Shown: piece by piece, positions 1-8,826 of the stretch | Layout: every line of letters begins with the position of its first letter | Numbering within the stretch: position 1 is the first letter of the stretch | Assembly: GCF_003944765.1 (NCBI RefSeq) | Contig: NZ_RWIU01000001.1 | Span: forward strand, 992,001 to 1,056,000 | Reading direction: 5' to 3' | Source of the DNA: Hymenobacter perfusus | Lineage (GTDB): Bacteria > Bacteroidota > Bacteroidia > Cytophagales > Hymenobacteraceae | Length of the DNA: 64,000 bases | Notes under the pieces: generated by a model | Database searches by the model: none | Told to the model about the DNA's origin: nothing | What the model saw: the letters and a program-made list of their open reading frames with translations, nothing else | Made by a program: the position numbers and the translations under genes

Positions 1-969
1 CACGTTGGCCAGCCCGATACCGCCGACCTGGTCTTTCTGCTGCTCGTTGCGGGCGTTGTGCAGGCGCAAATCCAGGGTGGTAGCTGTCAGGTCCAGGTGG
101 AGCGTAACCGGCCGGGCCGCGTCAGTCAGCAGCCCGTGCTTGAAGGCGTTTTCCACGAAGGAAACCAGTAGCATGGGCGCAATCAGCTGCCCGTTGAGCG
201 GGCCCCGGAGCTGGTAGTCGAGGTGCAGGTTGTCCTTCGAGCCGATCCGCTGGAGCTCAATCAAGCCGTTTAGGTAGTCCAGCTCGCGGGACAGCAGCAC
301 TTGGTCGTGGTGGGCATCGTGCAGCATGTAGCGCAGCAGCTCGGCCAGCTTGAGCAACGCCCGCGGCGCCGCCTCCGACTGCTGATACACCAGGGCGTAG
401 ATGTCGTTGATGGTGTTGAAGAGAAAGTGCGGATTCAGCTGCGAGCGGAGAAAGGTCAGCTCGGCGGCGGTGTGGGCCTGCTGGGTTTCGCGCCGCCGCC
501 GCTCGGTCAGCAGCTGGTGCCGGATAAACGCGTAGAGCAGCCCGTAGAGCACGTAATCGAAATAAAACCGGACGCTGTTCTCCACAAACCATCGCGCGGT
601 AAACGTCGGGTTGTGCTCGTAGTTATCGAAGCCGAGCAGGGGCTTGAATACCAGAAACTCCAGCCCGTAGCGCACCCCCGTAATGAGCAGCAACGTCAGC
701 AGCAGGCCCCCGGCGGCCCGGCCAAAACGCGGCCAGTTCAGCGCGCCCGTCAGCAGCGGCCGGGCTACCAGCCCCACGGGCAGGTAAAAGGCCGTGGCAT
801 TGATGAGCAGGTAGCCCAGCGTTACCAACCCGGCCGTGGCGCCCGCCAGGGCGGGGGGGCGGTCGGCGGGCGTGGTATAAATTACCACCAGGTCTTTGGT
901 TAGCAGCAACCCCCAGATCAGCAGGTGGATGGGCCACTCGGGAAAGGCGCGCGGCCGGGCAACGGTCAT
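1..969 (-). CDS. LytS/YehU-type sensor histidine kinase (partial, runs off window start)
   Basis: Membrane sensor kinase of the His_kinase (LytS/YpdA) family, which normally phosphorylates a LytTR-type response regulator. At least 323 codons are present and the frame is open at base 1. The N-terminal part has about four hydrophobic segments. A cytoplasmic part follows with the phosphoacceptor motif LNPHFLFNTIND, then SFVENAFKHG (N box) and GGIGLAN (G box) at the window edge. The start at 969 gives MTVARPRAFPEWP. Its ATG overlaps the stop of the upstream HExxH protein by ATGA, so the two are translationally coupled. The partner regulator is probably beyond the left edge. Family assignment is firm; the signal sensed is unknown. 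Confidence 0.9.
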   Translation of the reverse strand, partial: MTVARPRAFPEWPIHLLIWGLLLTKDLVVIYTTPADRPPALAGATAGLVTLGYLLINATAFYLPVGLVARPLLTGALNWPRFGRAAGGLLLTLLLITGVRYGLEFLVFKPLLGFDNYEHNPTFTARWFVENSVRFYFDYVLYGLLYAFIRHQLLTERRRRETQQAHTAAELTFLRSQLNPHFLFNTINDIYALVYQQSEAAPRALLKLAELLRYMLHDAHHDQVLLSRELDYLNGLIELQRIGSKDNLHLDYQLRGPLNGQLIAPMLLVSFVENAFKHGLLTDAARPVTLHLDLTATTLDLRLHNARNEQQKDQVGGIGLANV

Positions 970-2069
970 CGGGTAGTCGATTCGGCGGTGGGGTATTTCT
1001 GCGCCAAGTACGTCAGAATTCGGGGAAAGAACTGCGCGAAATCCTGGCTGGCTGGCCGCCCGCTGTATTCGGCGGTAATCACGTCGGCAATGTCGCCGGC
1101 GTACTGAAAGTCCCCAACTACCTCCTGGGCGGCCTGTTTGCGGGCTTCTTTCGGGGAGTGATACTGTCGGAACAGGGCAATGACCACGCCGCGCACCAGG
1201 TTCTCATCGAAGCAGTGGGCCCAGCTGTGGATGTTGTTGCGCTGCATGCCCGCGTCGGTCGGGTTGAACAGGTAAGCCAGCTTGCTGATATCGTTCTGGT
1301 AGCGGCGTTGCAGGGCTCTGGTGTAGTTATGGCTCCCCTCGTGCCAGACCAGCACCACCGCTTCGGTACCTAGGCTAAAGCTCGGGCTGCTCGTATCGGT
1401 CGATTCGCGGTTGAGGAAGCCGACGGTGTAGGCTACCTGATCGGCGTAGCGCGGGTTAAGCTCCGGGGCCGAAATGGCGTGGGCGCCCCAGCCGTTAAGC
1501 GGGTCGAGGTAAACGGCCCAGCGGGCGGCTTTGGTGGGAAATCGGTAGAGTGAGTCAAGCTTGTTGACCAGGCCCTCCTGGGCCAAGCGGGCCTGCACGG
1601 GCTTGGCCCAGGCGGCGTAGTCGGCCTGGTGCTGCTGGTAAAAAGCCCAGAAATGACTGTCCTCAAAAAACTGCTGGCAGAGGCGCATGTAGGTCTGCAC
1701 CGAATCCTTGCCGTTGAGGCTGTACCAGACGGAATGCTCCGGATAGTGCATGCGCACTTTGGGGAAGTTGTCGAGGCAGTAGCCCAGCTCCGTCAGGTCA
1801 GGGTATACCTTTTTCAACTGGCGGGCATATTGCACCGCCGGATGGTTCACGAACGGAACAAAATAGGCCTCGGTTTCCTTGGCGTAAGCTGATTTGTTGG
1901 GCATCGGGTACTTGCCGGCCAGCAGCTGCACTATCGTAAACACCTCAATGCCGGGATGCACGGTCACGGTAATTCGGTTGGCTGGCAATGGGGCCGCCGA
2001 GCTACGGGATTGGGCCGGCAGGATGTGGGCGCTGAGCAGGACCAGCAAGAAAGTCAGGAAGTGTCTCAT
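966..2069 (-). CDS. Secreted DUF4932-like putative metallopeptidase (HEGSH motif)
   Basis: Protein of 367 residues. The chosen start (2069) gives a clean signal peptide, MRHFLTFLLVLLSAHILPAQ; an upstream in-frame ATG at 2108 would only add a non-signal extension. The body resembles the DUF4932 family of Bacteroidota. Near residue 245 it has WHEGSHNY, an HExxH zinc-peptidase motif, followed about 40 residues later by HCFDEN, which could supply a third ligand or catalytic acid. It overlaps the sensor kinase gene by four bases, so it may be expressed with that signalling system. Secretion and the HExxH motif are seen; peptidase activity is inference and no substrate is known. Confidence 0.7.
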   Translation of the reverse strand: MRHFLTFLLVLLSAHILPAQSRSSAAPLPANRITVTVHPGIEVFTIVQLLAGKYPMPNKSAYAKETEAYFVPFVNHPAVQYARQLKKVYPDLTELGYCLDNFPKVRMHYPEHSVWYSLNGKDSVQTYMRLCQQFFEDSHFWAFYQQHQADYAAWAKPVQARLAQEGLVNKLDSLYRFPTKAARWAVYLDPLNGWGAHAISAPELNPRYADQVAYTVGFLNRESTDTSSPSFSLGTEAVVLVWHEGSHNYTRALQRRYQNDISKLAYLFNPTDAGMQRNNIHSWAHCFDENLVRGVVIALFRQYHSPKEARKQAAQEVVGDFQYAGDIADVITAEYSGRPASQDFAQFFPRILTYLAQKYPTAESTTR

Positions 2070-2567
2070 GGATAAGAAGTAGTAGCAGATGCCTGTTGGA
2101 AAGCCCAAATCAAGTCACGCTACTTCGTCGGACGAACTCCGAGTGATGAACTGCCCTTTTTCGTTGATCAACGCCCGATCAGCTGACGGAATAGTGGGCA
2201 CTGATGGCTGCGGCCATAGGCCTGGATTACGCGGGGGGCTTTCGGTCAGCAGGTATCCTCCTCGTACGCCAAGTGCTGGGAGTCTGCTCCCCGTGGGGCA
2301 AACGCCTACCAGAAGGCCATATTATGAGATACCCGCCCGCGCAGCTTTCCCCTACCGTTACTTTCTGTTCCTACTCTTGTGCTACCCTCCCCCTATACCA
2401 CGATATGCAGCGAAACCTAAACACGTGACTGGTGGACTCGTCCAGGTAGCCTGCATTCGGCGCATTTTGCAGCACTACTTTTCAGACCCAGCCCATTTTG
2501 TGAAAATAGCGTAGAACCCAATGTGCCGGGGATGGGTATATTTGCGTAGTCAATAACTTTCTCTTGT
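2070..2567. other. Intergenic stretch, no gene recognised
   Basis: About 500 bases between a leftward gene and the small rightward gene at 2568. Several short open frames are present, but none has a recognisable product, signal peptide or promoter. The only feature I can support is the promoter box near 2537. Confidence 0.5.
2537..2544 (+). promoter_or_regulatory. Bacteroidota -7 box TATATTTG
   Basis: Perfect match to TAnnTTTG, 23 bases before the ATG of the 45-residue protein. No convincing -33 TTG lies 19-21 bases upstream. Confidence 0.6.
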
Positions 2568-2705
2568 ATGTCGAACAAGCCCACCAAGACCGAAAACACT
2601 CCCGCCGCTGCTCAGCAGTCGGAAATCACCCGTGAGACTATCCACCGTCGCGTTAAGCAGGCCCAGGAGCGTCGTCGCCTCAAACTCAAGCACGTTAACC
2701 CCTAA
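2568..2705 (+). CDS. Small basic protein, 45 residues
   Basis: An ATG-to-TAA frame of 45 codons. It has a Thr/Pro/Ala-rich start (MSNKPTKTENTPAAAQQ) and a strongly basic C-terminal half predicted to be helical, with HRRVKQAQERRRLKLKH. A perfect TATATTTG box sits upstream and a perfect 19-bp terminator hairpin directly downstream, so this is an independent transcription unit. The family is not recognised. The basic helix suggests nucleic acid or ribosome binding, which is inference only. Confidence 0.6.
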   Translation: MSNKPTKTENTPAAAQQSEITRETIHRRVKQAQERRRLKLKHVNP

Positions 2706-2725
2706 TCGGGGTTCGGGTATCTTGA

Positions 2726-2767
2726 CTGAAAAGCCCTTGCTACTTGTAAGTAGCAAGGGCTTTTCAG
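2726..2767. terminator. Perfect 19-bp hairpin terminator
   Basis: Arms 2726-2744 and 2749-2767 pair perfectly around the loop TGTA; the right arm contains TTTT. It lies 20 bases after the stop of the small basic protein and is placed to end transcription from both sides. Confidence 0.85.
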
Positions 2768-2824
2768 TACATAACCTGTTTCCGGATACCTTTTCTGTAC
2801 TGCCGACTACCCTAGGTAGTCACG

Positions 2825-3697
2825 CTATTCAGGCAATTGGCGGATGAAGTTTTGGGCACCTTGCCGTGACCAGCTTCCGCCAAGAGCCCAAGCCAGTGAT
2901 AAGCACCGGAGCTGCGTCGGTTCACCGCCGGCTGTGCGGTGGTCTAGCGAAGGCGGACAGCGTTGGGATGTGGTTTGCAGCTGGGTTTCGCAGTGGTTGG
3001 GTGAGCAGTAGCCGAGCGCGGAATGCCGGCGTTCGGCATTGTACTAGGCGATGTGGTGGCTGATTTCGAGCCGGGCTTCGGTCAGGCCGGGAAAGCGGCC
3101 GCCGTCGAGCAGTTCGGCTTTGAAGCAGCTCCAAGAAGATTCCGCGTGGGCATTGTCGTAGCAGTTGCCGCGCCGGCTCATGCTCTGCCCGGCACCGTGT
3201 GGGACCACCAGGTCTTTGAATCAGGTGGCCGTGTACTGACTGCCCTGGTCGGAATGCACGATGAGCCCAGCCGGAGGCTGCAGCACGTCCAAGGCGTGGG
3301 CGCGGACTCGGGCACGTCCCAGCCGACAGTTTTGCGCGAACAGCGGTCCAGCCACACGGCCCGGTAGAGCCCGCCGCCGCCTTGCCGGGGCAGGCGGCGG
3401 GATGTCACCTACCCACACATGGTTCGGGGCTGCCGGGCCCGCAGGCCGTGCGCTTTGCGCACGCGGCGGATGCGCCAGCGGCCGACCGCATGGCCCTGGG
3501 CCTACACTTCGGCCCGCAACCAGCCCGCAACCAGCCTGCACTTCGGCCCGCAACCGGCGTGTGCCGAAGTGCAGGCTGTGGTCGGCAAACGCCCGCTGCA
3601 CCCAGCGCAAGACTTTCTGCTTCAGCATTTTCGCAAAGGCATCAAAACCTGCTTCAGTCAACTCACCGCCCGCCTTCCCAAACAGATTCATGCGGTG
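2825..3697 (-). pseudogene. Degenerate IS3-family transposase (orfB-like) remnant
   Basis: Read on the minus strand, the pieces reconstruct an IS3-type DDE transposase: LHFGTRRLRAEVQAG, then NHVWVGDI, then YRAVWLDRCSRKTVGWDV in another frame, then IVHSDQGSQYTAT, then SMSRRGNCYDNAHAESSW and YNAERRHSALGY. The frame is broken by at least one frameshift around 3250-3400. There are in-frame stops after SQYTAT (near 3220) and within HHIA*YNAER (near 3045). Around 3500-3580 there is a local duplication of a CAACCAGCC-type motif. The last readable residues are IRQLPE, ending at 2825. No intact copy or clear terminal inverted repeats are visible, so the element is dead. Confidence 0.85.
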
Positions 3698-3784
3698 ACT
3701 ATCGCCGGATTTGCCCTGAAAATTGCCCTCTTCATTTTAGCTCATACCCTTTAACAAGCTGGCCTATAGCCCGTAACTTGGGTT

Positions 3785-3913
3785 AGCTACCTCTGCGAAC
3801 TAGGCAAGGCCCTCTACGTGCAAACCGACGTGACCGAGTACGAGCAGTGCGTGCTCTACGACCAGCCCACGCGGCCCTTGCCCGGCCCCACGCCGTTGCC
3901 CACGGTGGCGTAG
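3785..3913 (+). pseudogene. Orphan C-terminal gene fragment beside the IS remnant
   Basis: An open frame without a start codon reads SYLCELGKALYVQTDV, then TEYEQCVLYDQPTRP, ending in PLPTVA and TAG at 3911-3913. It has the composition of real coding sequence but begins abruptly just after the IS3 remnant. The simplest explanation is the tail of a gene cut by the insertion or by a later deletion. The parent family is not recognised. Confidence 0.4.
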
Positions 3914-4042
3914 CGGCCGGTTCCGGCGCTGTTTCCCTGCGGCCTGCCCTCCCCCTGCCGGGGACCGGGGCAGGCCGTTGTGGTAACGGGGCGGCGGTGT
4001 TTTTTTCGGGGCGGAATATGGAATCGGGGGGCAGGGGGCATC

Positions 4043-4050
4043 TATCTTCG
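4043..4050 (+). promoter_or_regulatory. -7 box TATCTTCG
   Basis: One mismatch from TAnnTTTG, 28 bases before the ATG of the SusC-like gene. The same octamer occurs upstream of GH53, uxuA and the patatin-like gene. Confidence 0.5.
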
Positions 4051-4078
4051 GGGCCGCATTCCTCCCCTATCCCGCTGT

Positions 4079-6706
4079 ATGAATCAATTATACGCCCTCG
4101 GCCTGTTGCTGCCGCTATCCATCCCCGCCCTGGCCCAGCAGCCGGATACCGTTCGATTGCCTGAAGTAGCTGTGCAGGATTCTGTGCTGCGCATCGTGCA
4201 TTCTTGCCCAACTGCGCAGGTTATACAAGTTATCGGCTACCGCATCCTCCCATTCCTCCCCCTTCAGGAGCAGCTGCGTCAGATAGCCGGGTTGCAGGCC
4301 ACGCCGTACTCGGGGGCACCGGGGGCGCAGGTGGCGGTGCGGCTGCGGGGGGCGGCCAGCCTGTCGGGCAACGCGCAGCCGCTGTACGTGGTGGATGGGG
4401 TGCCGGTGTTTCAGCACACGTTTCGCGGGGAAGACCGGGACGGCCAGCTGATAGACGTGGTGCCGGCCGAGCGGCAGGAGCTGGACGTGAACCCGCTGCT
4501 GAGCATCCCGAGCGAGGATATTGCCAGCGTGGAAGTGCTGAAAGGAGCCTACGAAACCGCGCTCTACGGCTCCCAGGGAATCAATGGCGTTATCAAAATC
4601 ACCACCAAGCGGGGCACCGTCGGCAAGCCGCGCCTGCGCTATGCCGGCTACGGCGGGGTGCAGCAGGCCCGTACCCGCTACGAGCTGCTGGATGCCCGCC
4701 AGTACGCCGACCTGCGCAACGAAGCCGCGCTGCGCTTCGGGCAGCCGGCCCCGTTCAGCCCGGCCCAGCTGGCGGCCCTGGGCCGGGGCACCGACTGGCA
4801 GGATGAGCTAGTGCGCACGGCCGCCGTGCAGGAGCACCACCTGAGTCTGGGCGGCGGCACGGCCACCACCCGCTACTACGCCGCCGCCGACTACCTAAAC
4901 CAGCAGGGCGTGGTGCTGACCTCGCGGCTGCGCCGCTACGCCGCCCGCGCCGCCCTCAACCAGCAAATCGGCCAGCACCTACACCTGGACGCCACCGGCA
5001 GCTTCAGCCAGACCGAGCAGCGGGTGCCCGCGCACTACGCCTTGTCGAATGCCGTGCTTGCCGCGCCCACCCTGAGGCCCACGGATACGCCCACCGGCTA
5101 CGAGGTAAACCCCCTCGACCAGGTGCAACAGGATTACCAGACCCCGCAGCAGCAGCGGCTCCTGGCTCAGCTGGGGGCGCGCTACGAGCTGACGACCGGC
5201 CTCACGCTGGACGTGCGCGGTAACCTGGAACGGGCCACGCTGCGCAGCCGCTCCTACCGGCTGGGGTTTGTGGGCTTCCCGTCCGGGGAAAGCGGCACCC
5301 TCACGGCCACTTACCGGCAGCTGGTGCTGCACCCGGCGTTGCGCTACGCCCGTAGCTTTGATGGGGAGCGGCACGCGGTAACGGCCAGTTTGGAAGCGCA
5401 GTACCAGAAGCAGGAAAGCACTACGGAGCAGCGCCGCTACGTGCCTGGGCAGCCGGATTTCGCGGGTTTCAGTAGGTCCGCAAGCCTGGCCCAGCGGAAT
5501 TTCTACCAGCTCACGGCCGGCTACACCTTCGCCGAGCGGTACCAGGTGCAGGCCACGGTGCGCCACGACGCCAACAGCGTGTTCACGACAGATGACCGGT
5601 GGAGCTGGCTGCCGGGCGCGCAGGTGCGCTGGCACGCGGCCAAAGAGAACTTCTGGACCTCGGCCCCCGGCATGCTGGACGTGTGGGTGGGCTGGGGCCG
5701 GACCTCGGGGGCGGGCAACGGCGCGCGCAACTTCTTCCAGCTGCCAGTAGCGGGACCGGGCGGGCCGGGTAGTCAGATCGACGTTTTCGTGCCCGAGCTG
5801 ACCCGGCAGGTAGATGCGGGCATCGAAGCGGGCCTGTTCAACGGCCACCTGACCGTAACGGCCCAGGCCTACGCCCGCCGCACCGCCCGCACCCTGTACC
5901 TGCTGGGCCTGCCGGCAACGACAGACCCGACAGTGCAAAACTACGTGCGCAACACCGGCCTGGAGCTGACGCTGCAAAGCAGCTGGCAGGCCGGCCAGCT
6001 GCAGGGCACGAGCCGGCTGGCCGCCGCCGCCAACCGCAACCGGTTTGAGGAGGCGGACCGCACCCTCGGCTACTTCTTCCCCTACCACCGCAGCCCCGAC
6101 GGGCAGTCCATCAGCACGTTTTACGGGCTCCGTGCCCAGGGCCTGGATGCCACCGGCACCCCGCGCTACGAGGATGTGAACAGCGACGGGCGGATTAACA
6201 TGGAGGACCAGCAGCCCTTGGGCAGCGGGTTGCCCCGGCAGCTGCTCAGCTTCAGTCAGCAGCTTACGCTGGACCGGTTTGAGGCGCAGCTCCAGGCCGA
6301 CGGGATGTTCGGCTACCAGATGAACAATACCGTGCTGCGGTTGCTGGACGCGCCCAACGGCCGCACCAACGCCTCCCGCCGGGTGCTGGACCGCTGGACG
6401 CCCACCAACACGGGCACCGATGTACCAGCGGCCGGCACCCAACTGCCGCTGTCCAGCTCTTCCACTTTGCAATCCGGCAACCATGTGCGGCTGTCAGCCC
6501 TCACGCTCAGCTATAAGGTGTGGGAGAAAGAGGCCCGCAGCGTGCAGGTGTGGCTGGGCGGCCAGAACCTGCTGGTGCTCTCCGGGTACCGAGGCTACGA
6601 CCCCAACGTCAGCTCCGCCGGCTCCGACAACCAGCAGGCTGGCCTGGATGTGGGGGCGTACCCGGTGGCGCGCACGTTTCTGGTGGGCGTGCGGGCCACG
6701 TTGTAG
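4079..6706 (+). CDS. SusC/RagA-like TonB-dependent outer membrane transporter (orphan)
   Basis: Protein of 875 residues from the start at 4079, which gives a signal peptide (MNQLYALGLLLPLSIPALAQ). It continues directly into a plug domain: PLYVVDGVPVF, then DIASVEVLKGAYETALYG, then GVIKITTKRG. A long beta-barrel follows and ends in YPVARTFLVGVRATL, with the terminal aromatic/hydrophobic pattern of barrel proteins. The CarboxypepD_reg-like domain common at the N terminus of SusC is missing; LPEVAVQDS near the N terminus may be the TonB box. No SusD gene is adjacent, and the next gene is an M16 peptidase, so the substrate cannot be inferred from context. Family call is firm. Confidence 0.88.
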   Translation: MNQLYALGLLLPLSIPALAQQPDTVRLPEVAVQDSVLRIVHSCPTAQVIQVIGYRILPFLPLQEQLRQIAGLQATPYSGAPGAQVAVRLRGAASLSGNAQPLYVVDGVPVFQHTFRGEDRDGQLIDVVPAERQELDVNPLLSIPSEDIASVEVLKGAYETALYGSQGINGVIKITTKRGTVGKPRLRYAGYGGVQQARTRYELLDARQYADLRNEAALRFGQPAPFSPAQLAALGRGTDWQDELVRTAAVQEHHLSLGGGTATTRYYAAADYLNQQGVVLTSRLRRYAARAALNQQIGQHLHLDATGSFSQTEQRVPAHYALSNAVLAAPTLRPTDTPTGYEVNPLDQVQQDYQTPQQQRLLAQLGARYELTTGLTLDVRGNLERATLRSRSYRLGFVGFPSGESGTLTATYRQLVLHPALRYARSFDGERHAVTASLEAQYQKQESTTEQRRYVPGQPDFAGFSRSASLAQRNFYQLTAGYTFAERYQVQATVRHDANSVFTTDDRWSWLPGAQVRWHAAKENFWTSAPGMLDVWVGWGRTSGAGNGARNFFQLPVAGPGGPGSQIDVFVPELTRQVDAGIEAGLFNGHLTVTAQAYARRTARTLYLLGLPATTDPTVQNYVRNTGLELTLQSSWQAGQLQGTSRLAAAANRNRFEEADRTLGYFFPYHRSPDGQSISTFYGLRAQGLDATGTPRYEDVNSDGRINMEDQQPLGSGLPRQLLSFSQQLTLDRFEAQLQADGMFGYQMNNTVLRLLDAPNGRTNASRRVLDRWTPTNTGTDVPAAGTQLPLSSSSTLQSGNHVRLSALTLSYKVWEKEARSVQVWLGGQNLLVLSGYRGYDPNVSSAGSDNQQAGLDVGAYPVARTFLVGVRATL

Positions 6707-6811
6707 CCCGGTTGCGTATAGTAGCTGCCGGCCGCCGGAAACTTCTGTTTTAGGTGGCCGGTTGTGTACTTTGCCGGCCCATTCGGCCGTTTCCTCCCCG
6801 ATATTTCCTGC

Positions 6812-8089
6812 ATGATTCATTTCGAAGAATTCACCCTCGCCAACGGCCTGCGCTGCATCGTTCACGAAGACCACAGCACGCCGATGGCCGTGCTCAACGT
6901 GCTCTACAACGTGGGCTCCCGCGACGAAGACCCGGCCCACACCGGCTTTGCTCACCTGTTCGAGCACCTGATGTTCTCGGGCTCCGTGAATATCCCCAGC
7001 TACGACGAGCCCCTGCAGCTGGTGGGCGGCGAAAACAACGCCTTCACCTCCCCCGACATCACCAACTACTACCTCACCTTGCCGGCCGCCAATCTGGAAA
7101 CCGGCTTCTGGCTGGAATCGGATAGGATGCTGAACCTAGCTTTCTCCGAGAACGGGCTGGAAGTGCAGCGCAAAGTGGTGGTGGAGGAGTTCAAGCAGAA
7201 CTACCTGAACCAGCCCTACGGCGACGTCTGGCTGAAGCTGCGCCCCTTAGCTTACCAGCATCACCCCTACCAGTGGGCCACCATCGGCAAGGAGGTAGCG
7301 CACATCGAAGACGCCACCATGCAGCAGGTGCGCGACTTTTTTGCCAAGCACTACTCCCCCGCCAACGCCATTCTGGTAGTAGCCGGCGACGTGACCGTGG
7401 CCGAAGCCCAACGCCTGGCCGAAAAGTGGTTCGGTCCCATTGCCGGCGGCACCCGCTACGAGAGAAACCTCACCCCGGAGCCCCGCCAGCAGGAAGCCCG
7501 CTTCCTGGAAATCAGCGCCGAGGTGCCCATGTCGGCCCTCTACAAGGTGTACCACATGCCCGGCCGAGGTGAGGACGCCTACTACGCCGCCGATTTGCTG
7601 TCGGATGTGCTGGGCCGGGGCAAATCGAGCCGCCTCTACCAGCAGCTGGTGAAGGAGCAGCCCTTATTCAACTCGCTGTCGGCCTCCGTGATGGGGTCGT
7701 TTCAGCCGGGTTTGCTGGTGGTGAGCGGCAAGCTGAACGCGGGCGTCACGCTGGAAGAAGCCGATGCCGCCATCGAAGCTGTGCTGGCCGACATCAGCGC
7801 CGCCGAAATTCCGACCGAGGAGCTGGAAAAGGTAAAAAACCAGGCCGAGGTCAGCATCGTGTTCAGCGAGATTGAACTGCTGAACCGGGCCATGAACCTG
7901 GCCTTCAGCAAGCTCCTCGGCGACGCCAACCTGGTGAACCAGGAAAGCGCTAAAGTGCAGGCCGTAACGCCCGCCCAGGTGCTGGACGCTGCCCGGGAAG
8001 TGCTGCGCCCCACCAATTGCAGCACCCTCTACTACCGCGCCCAGCCCGTGGCGGAACCCGTAGTAGCGGAGGAAGCAGCCGAAGCGTAA
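6812..8089 (+). CDS. M16 family zinc peptidase (pitrilysin/processing peptidase-like)
   Basis: Protein of 425 residues, the usual length of a single-unit M16B peptidase. The inverted zinc motif HLFEH is at residues 48-52, and the downstream glutamate ligand region reads KVVVEEF about 75 residues later. The C-terminal half has the M16 inactive-like domain (GRGKSSRLYQQLVKE). The start at 6812 (MIHFEEFTLANGL) matches family starts. There is no signal peptide, so it is probably cytoplasmic unless exported otherwise. It follows the SusC-like gene by 105 bases and ends at a strong hairpin. The family is certain; the substrate is unknown. Confidence 0.92.
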   Translation: MIHFEEFTLANGLRCIVHEDHSTPMAVLNVLYNVGSRDEDPAHTGFAHLFEHLMFSGSVNIPSYDEPLQLVGGENNAFTSPDITNYYLTLPAANLETGFWLESDRMLNLAFSENGLEVQRKVVVEEFKQNYLNQPYGDVWLKLRPLAYQHHPYQWATIGKEVAHIEDATMQQVRDFFAKHYSPANAILVVAGDVTVAEAQRLAEKWFGPIAGGTRYERNLTPEPRQQEARFLEISAEVPMSALYKVYHMPGRGEDAYYAADLLSDVLGRGKSSRLYQQLVKEQPLFNSLSASVMGSFQPGLLVVSGKLNAGVTLEEADAAIEAVLADISAAEIPTEELEKVKNQAEVSIVFSEIELLNRAMNLAFSKLLGDANLVNQESAKVQAVTPAQVLDAAREVLRPTNCSTLYYRAQPVAEPVVAEEAAEA

Positions 8090-8105
8090 CGGATTCTGGC
8101 AGTCA

Positions 8106-8145
8106 CAAGAAAGCCCGTCTGGTTTCCACCAGACGGGCTTTCTTG
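8106..8145. terminator. Perfect 18-bp hairpin terminator between convergent genes
   Basis: Arms 8106-8123 and 8128-8145 pair perfectly around TTCC. It sits between the stop of the M16 peptidase (plus) and the stop of the secreted protein at 8170 (minus), so it probably works in both directions. Confidence 0.88.
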
Positions 8146-8169
8146 TATTATTTTCACGTTGCCAGGAAC

Positions 8170-8826
8170 TTACCAGCCGCTGCCACCGCCACCCCAGCCA
8201 TCATCGGCTTTTTTCTTGGGGGCAGCCGCTTTCTTCACTGGCGCGGCAGCTTTCTTGGTCGCCGTAGCACCACCTGCTTTCGTGCCGGCCGAAGCCCCAG
8301 CGGCGCTGGCTACTTTGGGCGCGGGCGTGGGCTCCACGGCTACCGGAGCGGGCTCGGGCTCAGGGGCTACGATGGGAGCCGGAGCCGGCGTAGGCGGCAC
8401 CGGATCGGAGGCGCGCACCGAGCGGCGGATATACGGTGCCAGGGGGCGGCCCCGGTAGTCAGTGGTTACCCGGCGCGAAGGAGCGGCCGAAAAACCCGGG
8501 GCCAGGCTGGCTCCGATGGGTTGCTCCGGCGCCGAAGCGGCACCGCCACCAACGGCAGCACCGCCACCAGCCGAGCCGCCGCTGGCACCCCACTCGCCAC
8601 CCGCTGGGGCGGCAGCGGGAGCAGCTACCGGAGCAGCCATTGGCGCGGGAGTTGGGGCTACGGCCGCCTTGGGAGCCGCTGCTTTTTTAGCGGCCGGCTT
8701 GGCGGCCGGGGCACCCCAGCCATCCGAAGAACCCCAGCCATCATCGGCTTTTTTCTTCTGGGCCATTGCCGGAGCGGCTATCAGTACGCTGCCTAACAAG
8801 AGGAGCGGGAGGATTTGTCGAGTCAT
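8170..8826 (-). CDS. Secreted Ala/Pro/Lys-rich protein with TDYRGRP motif and GW-rich ends
   Basis: Protein of 218 residues. The start at 8826 gives a signal peptide (MTRQILPLLLLGSVLIAAPAMAQ). The mature N terminus begins KKKADDGWG and the C terminus repeats KKKADDGWGGGGSGW, so both ends carry the same motif. The middle is Ala/Pro/Lys low complexity around one conserved block, LAPGFSAAPSRRVTTDYRGRPL. The same block occurs twice in the next leftward gene (9196-9765), so the two are paralogs. No known domain is recognised. It is probably periplasmic or surface-bound. A TACCTTTG box lies 30 bases upstream. Confidence 0.65.
   Translation of the reverse strand: MTRQILPLLLLGSVLIAAPAMAQKKKADDGWGSSDGWGAPAAKPAAKKAAAPKAAVAPTPAPMAAPVAAPAAAPAGGEWGASGGSAGGGAAVGGGAASAPEQPIGASLAPGFSAAPSRRVTTDYRGRPLAPYIRRSVRASDPVPPTPAPAPIVAPEPEPAPVAVEPTPAPKVASAAGASAGTKAGGATATKKAAAPVKKAAAPKKKADDGWGGGGSGW

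Noticed and set aside
3980-4078. 33-codon extension upstream of the SusC-like protein
   Set aside because: It hides the signal peptide and overlaps the TATCTTCG promoter box.
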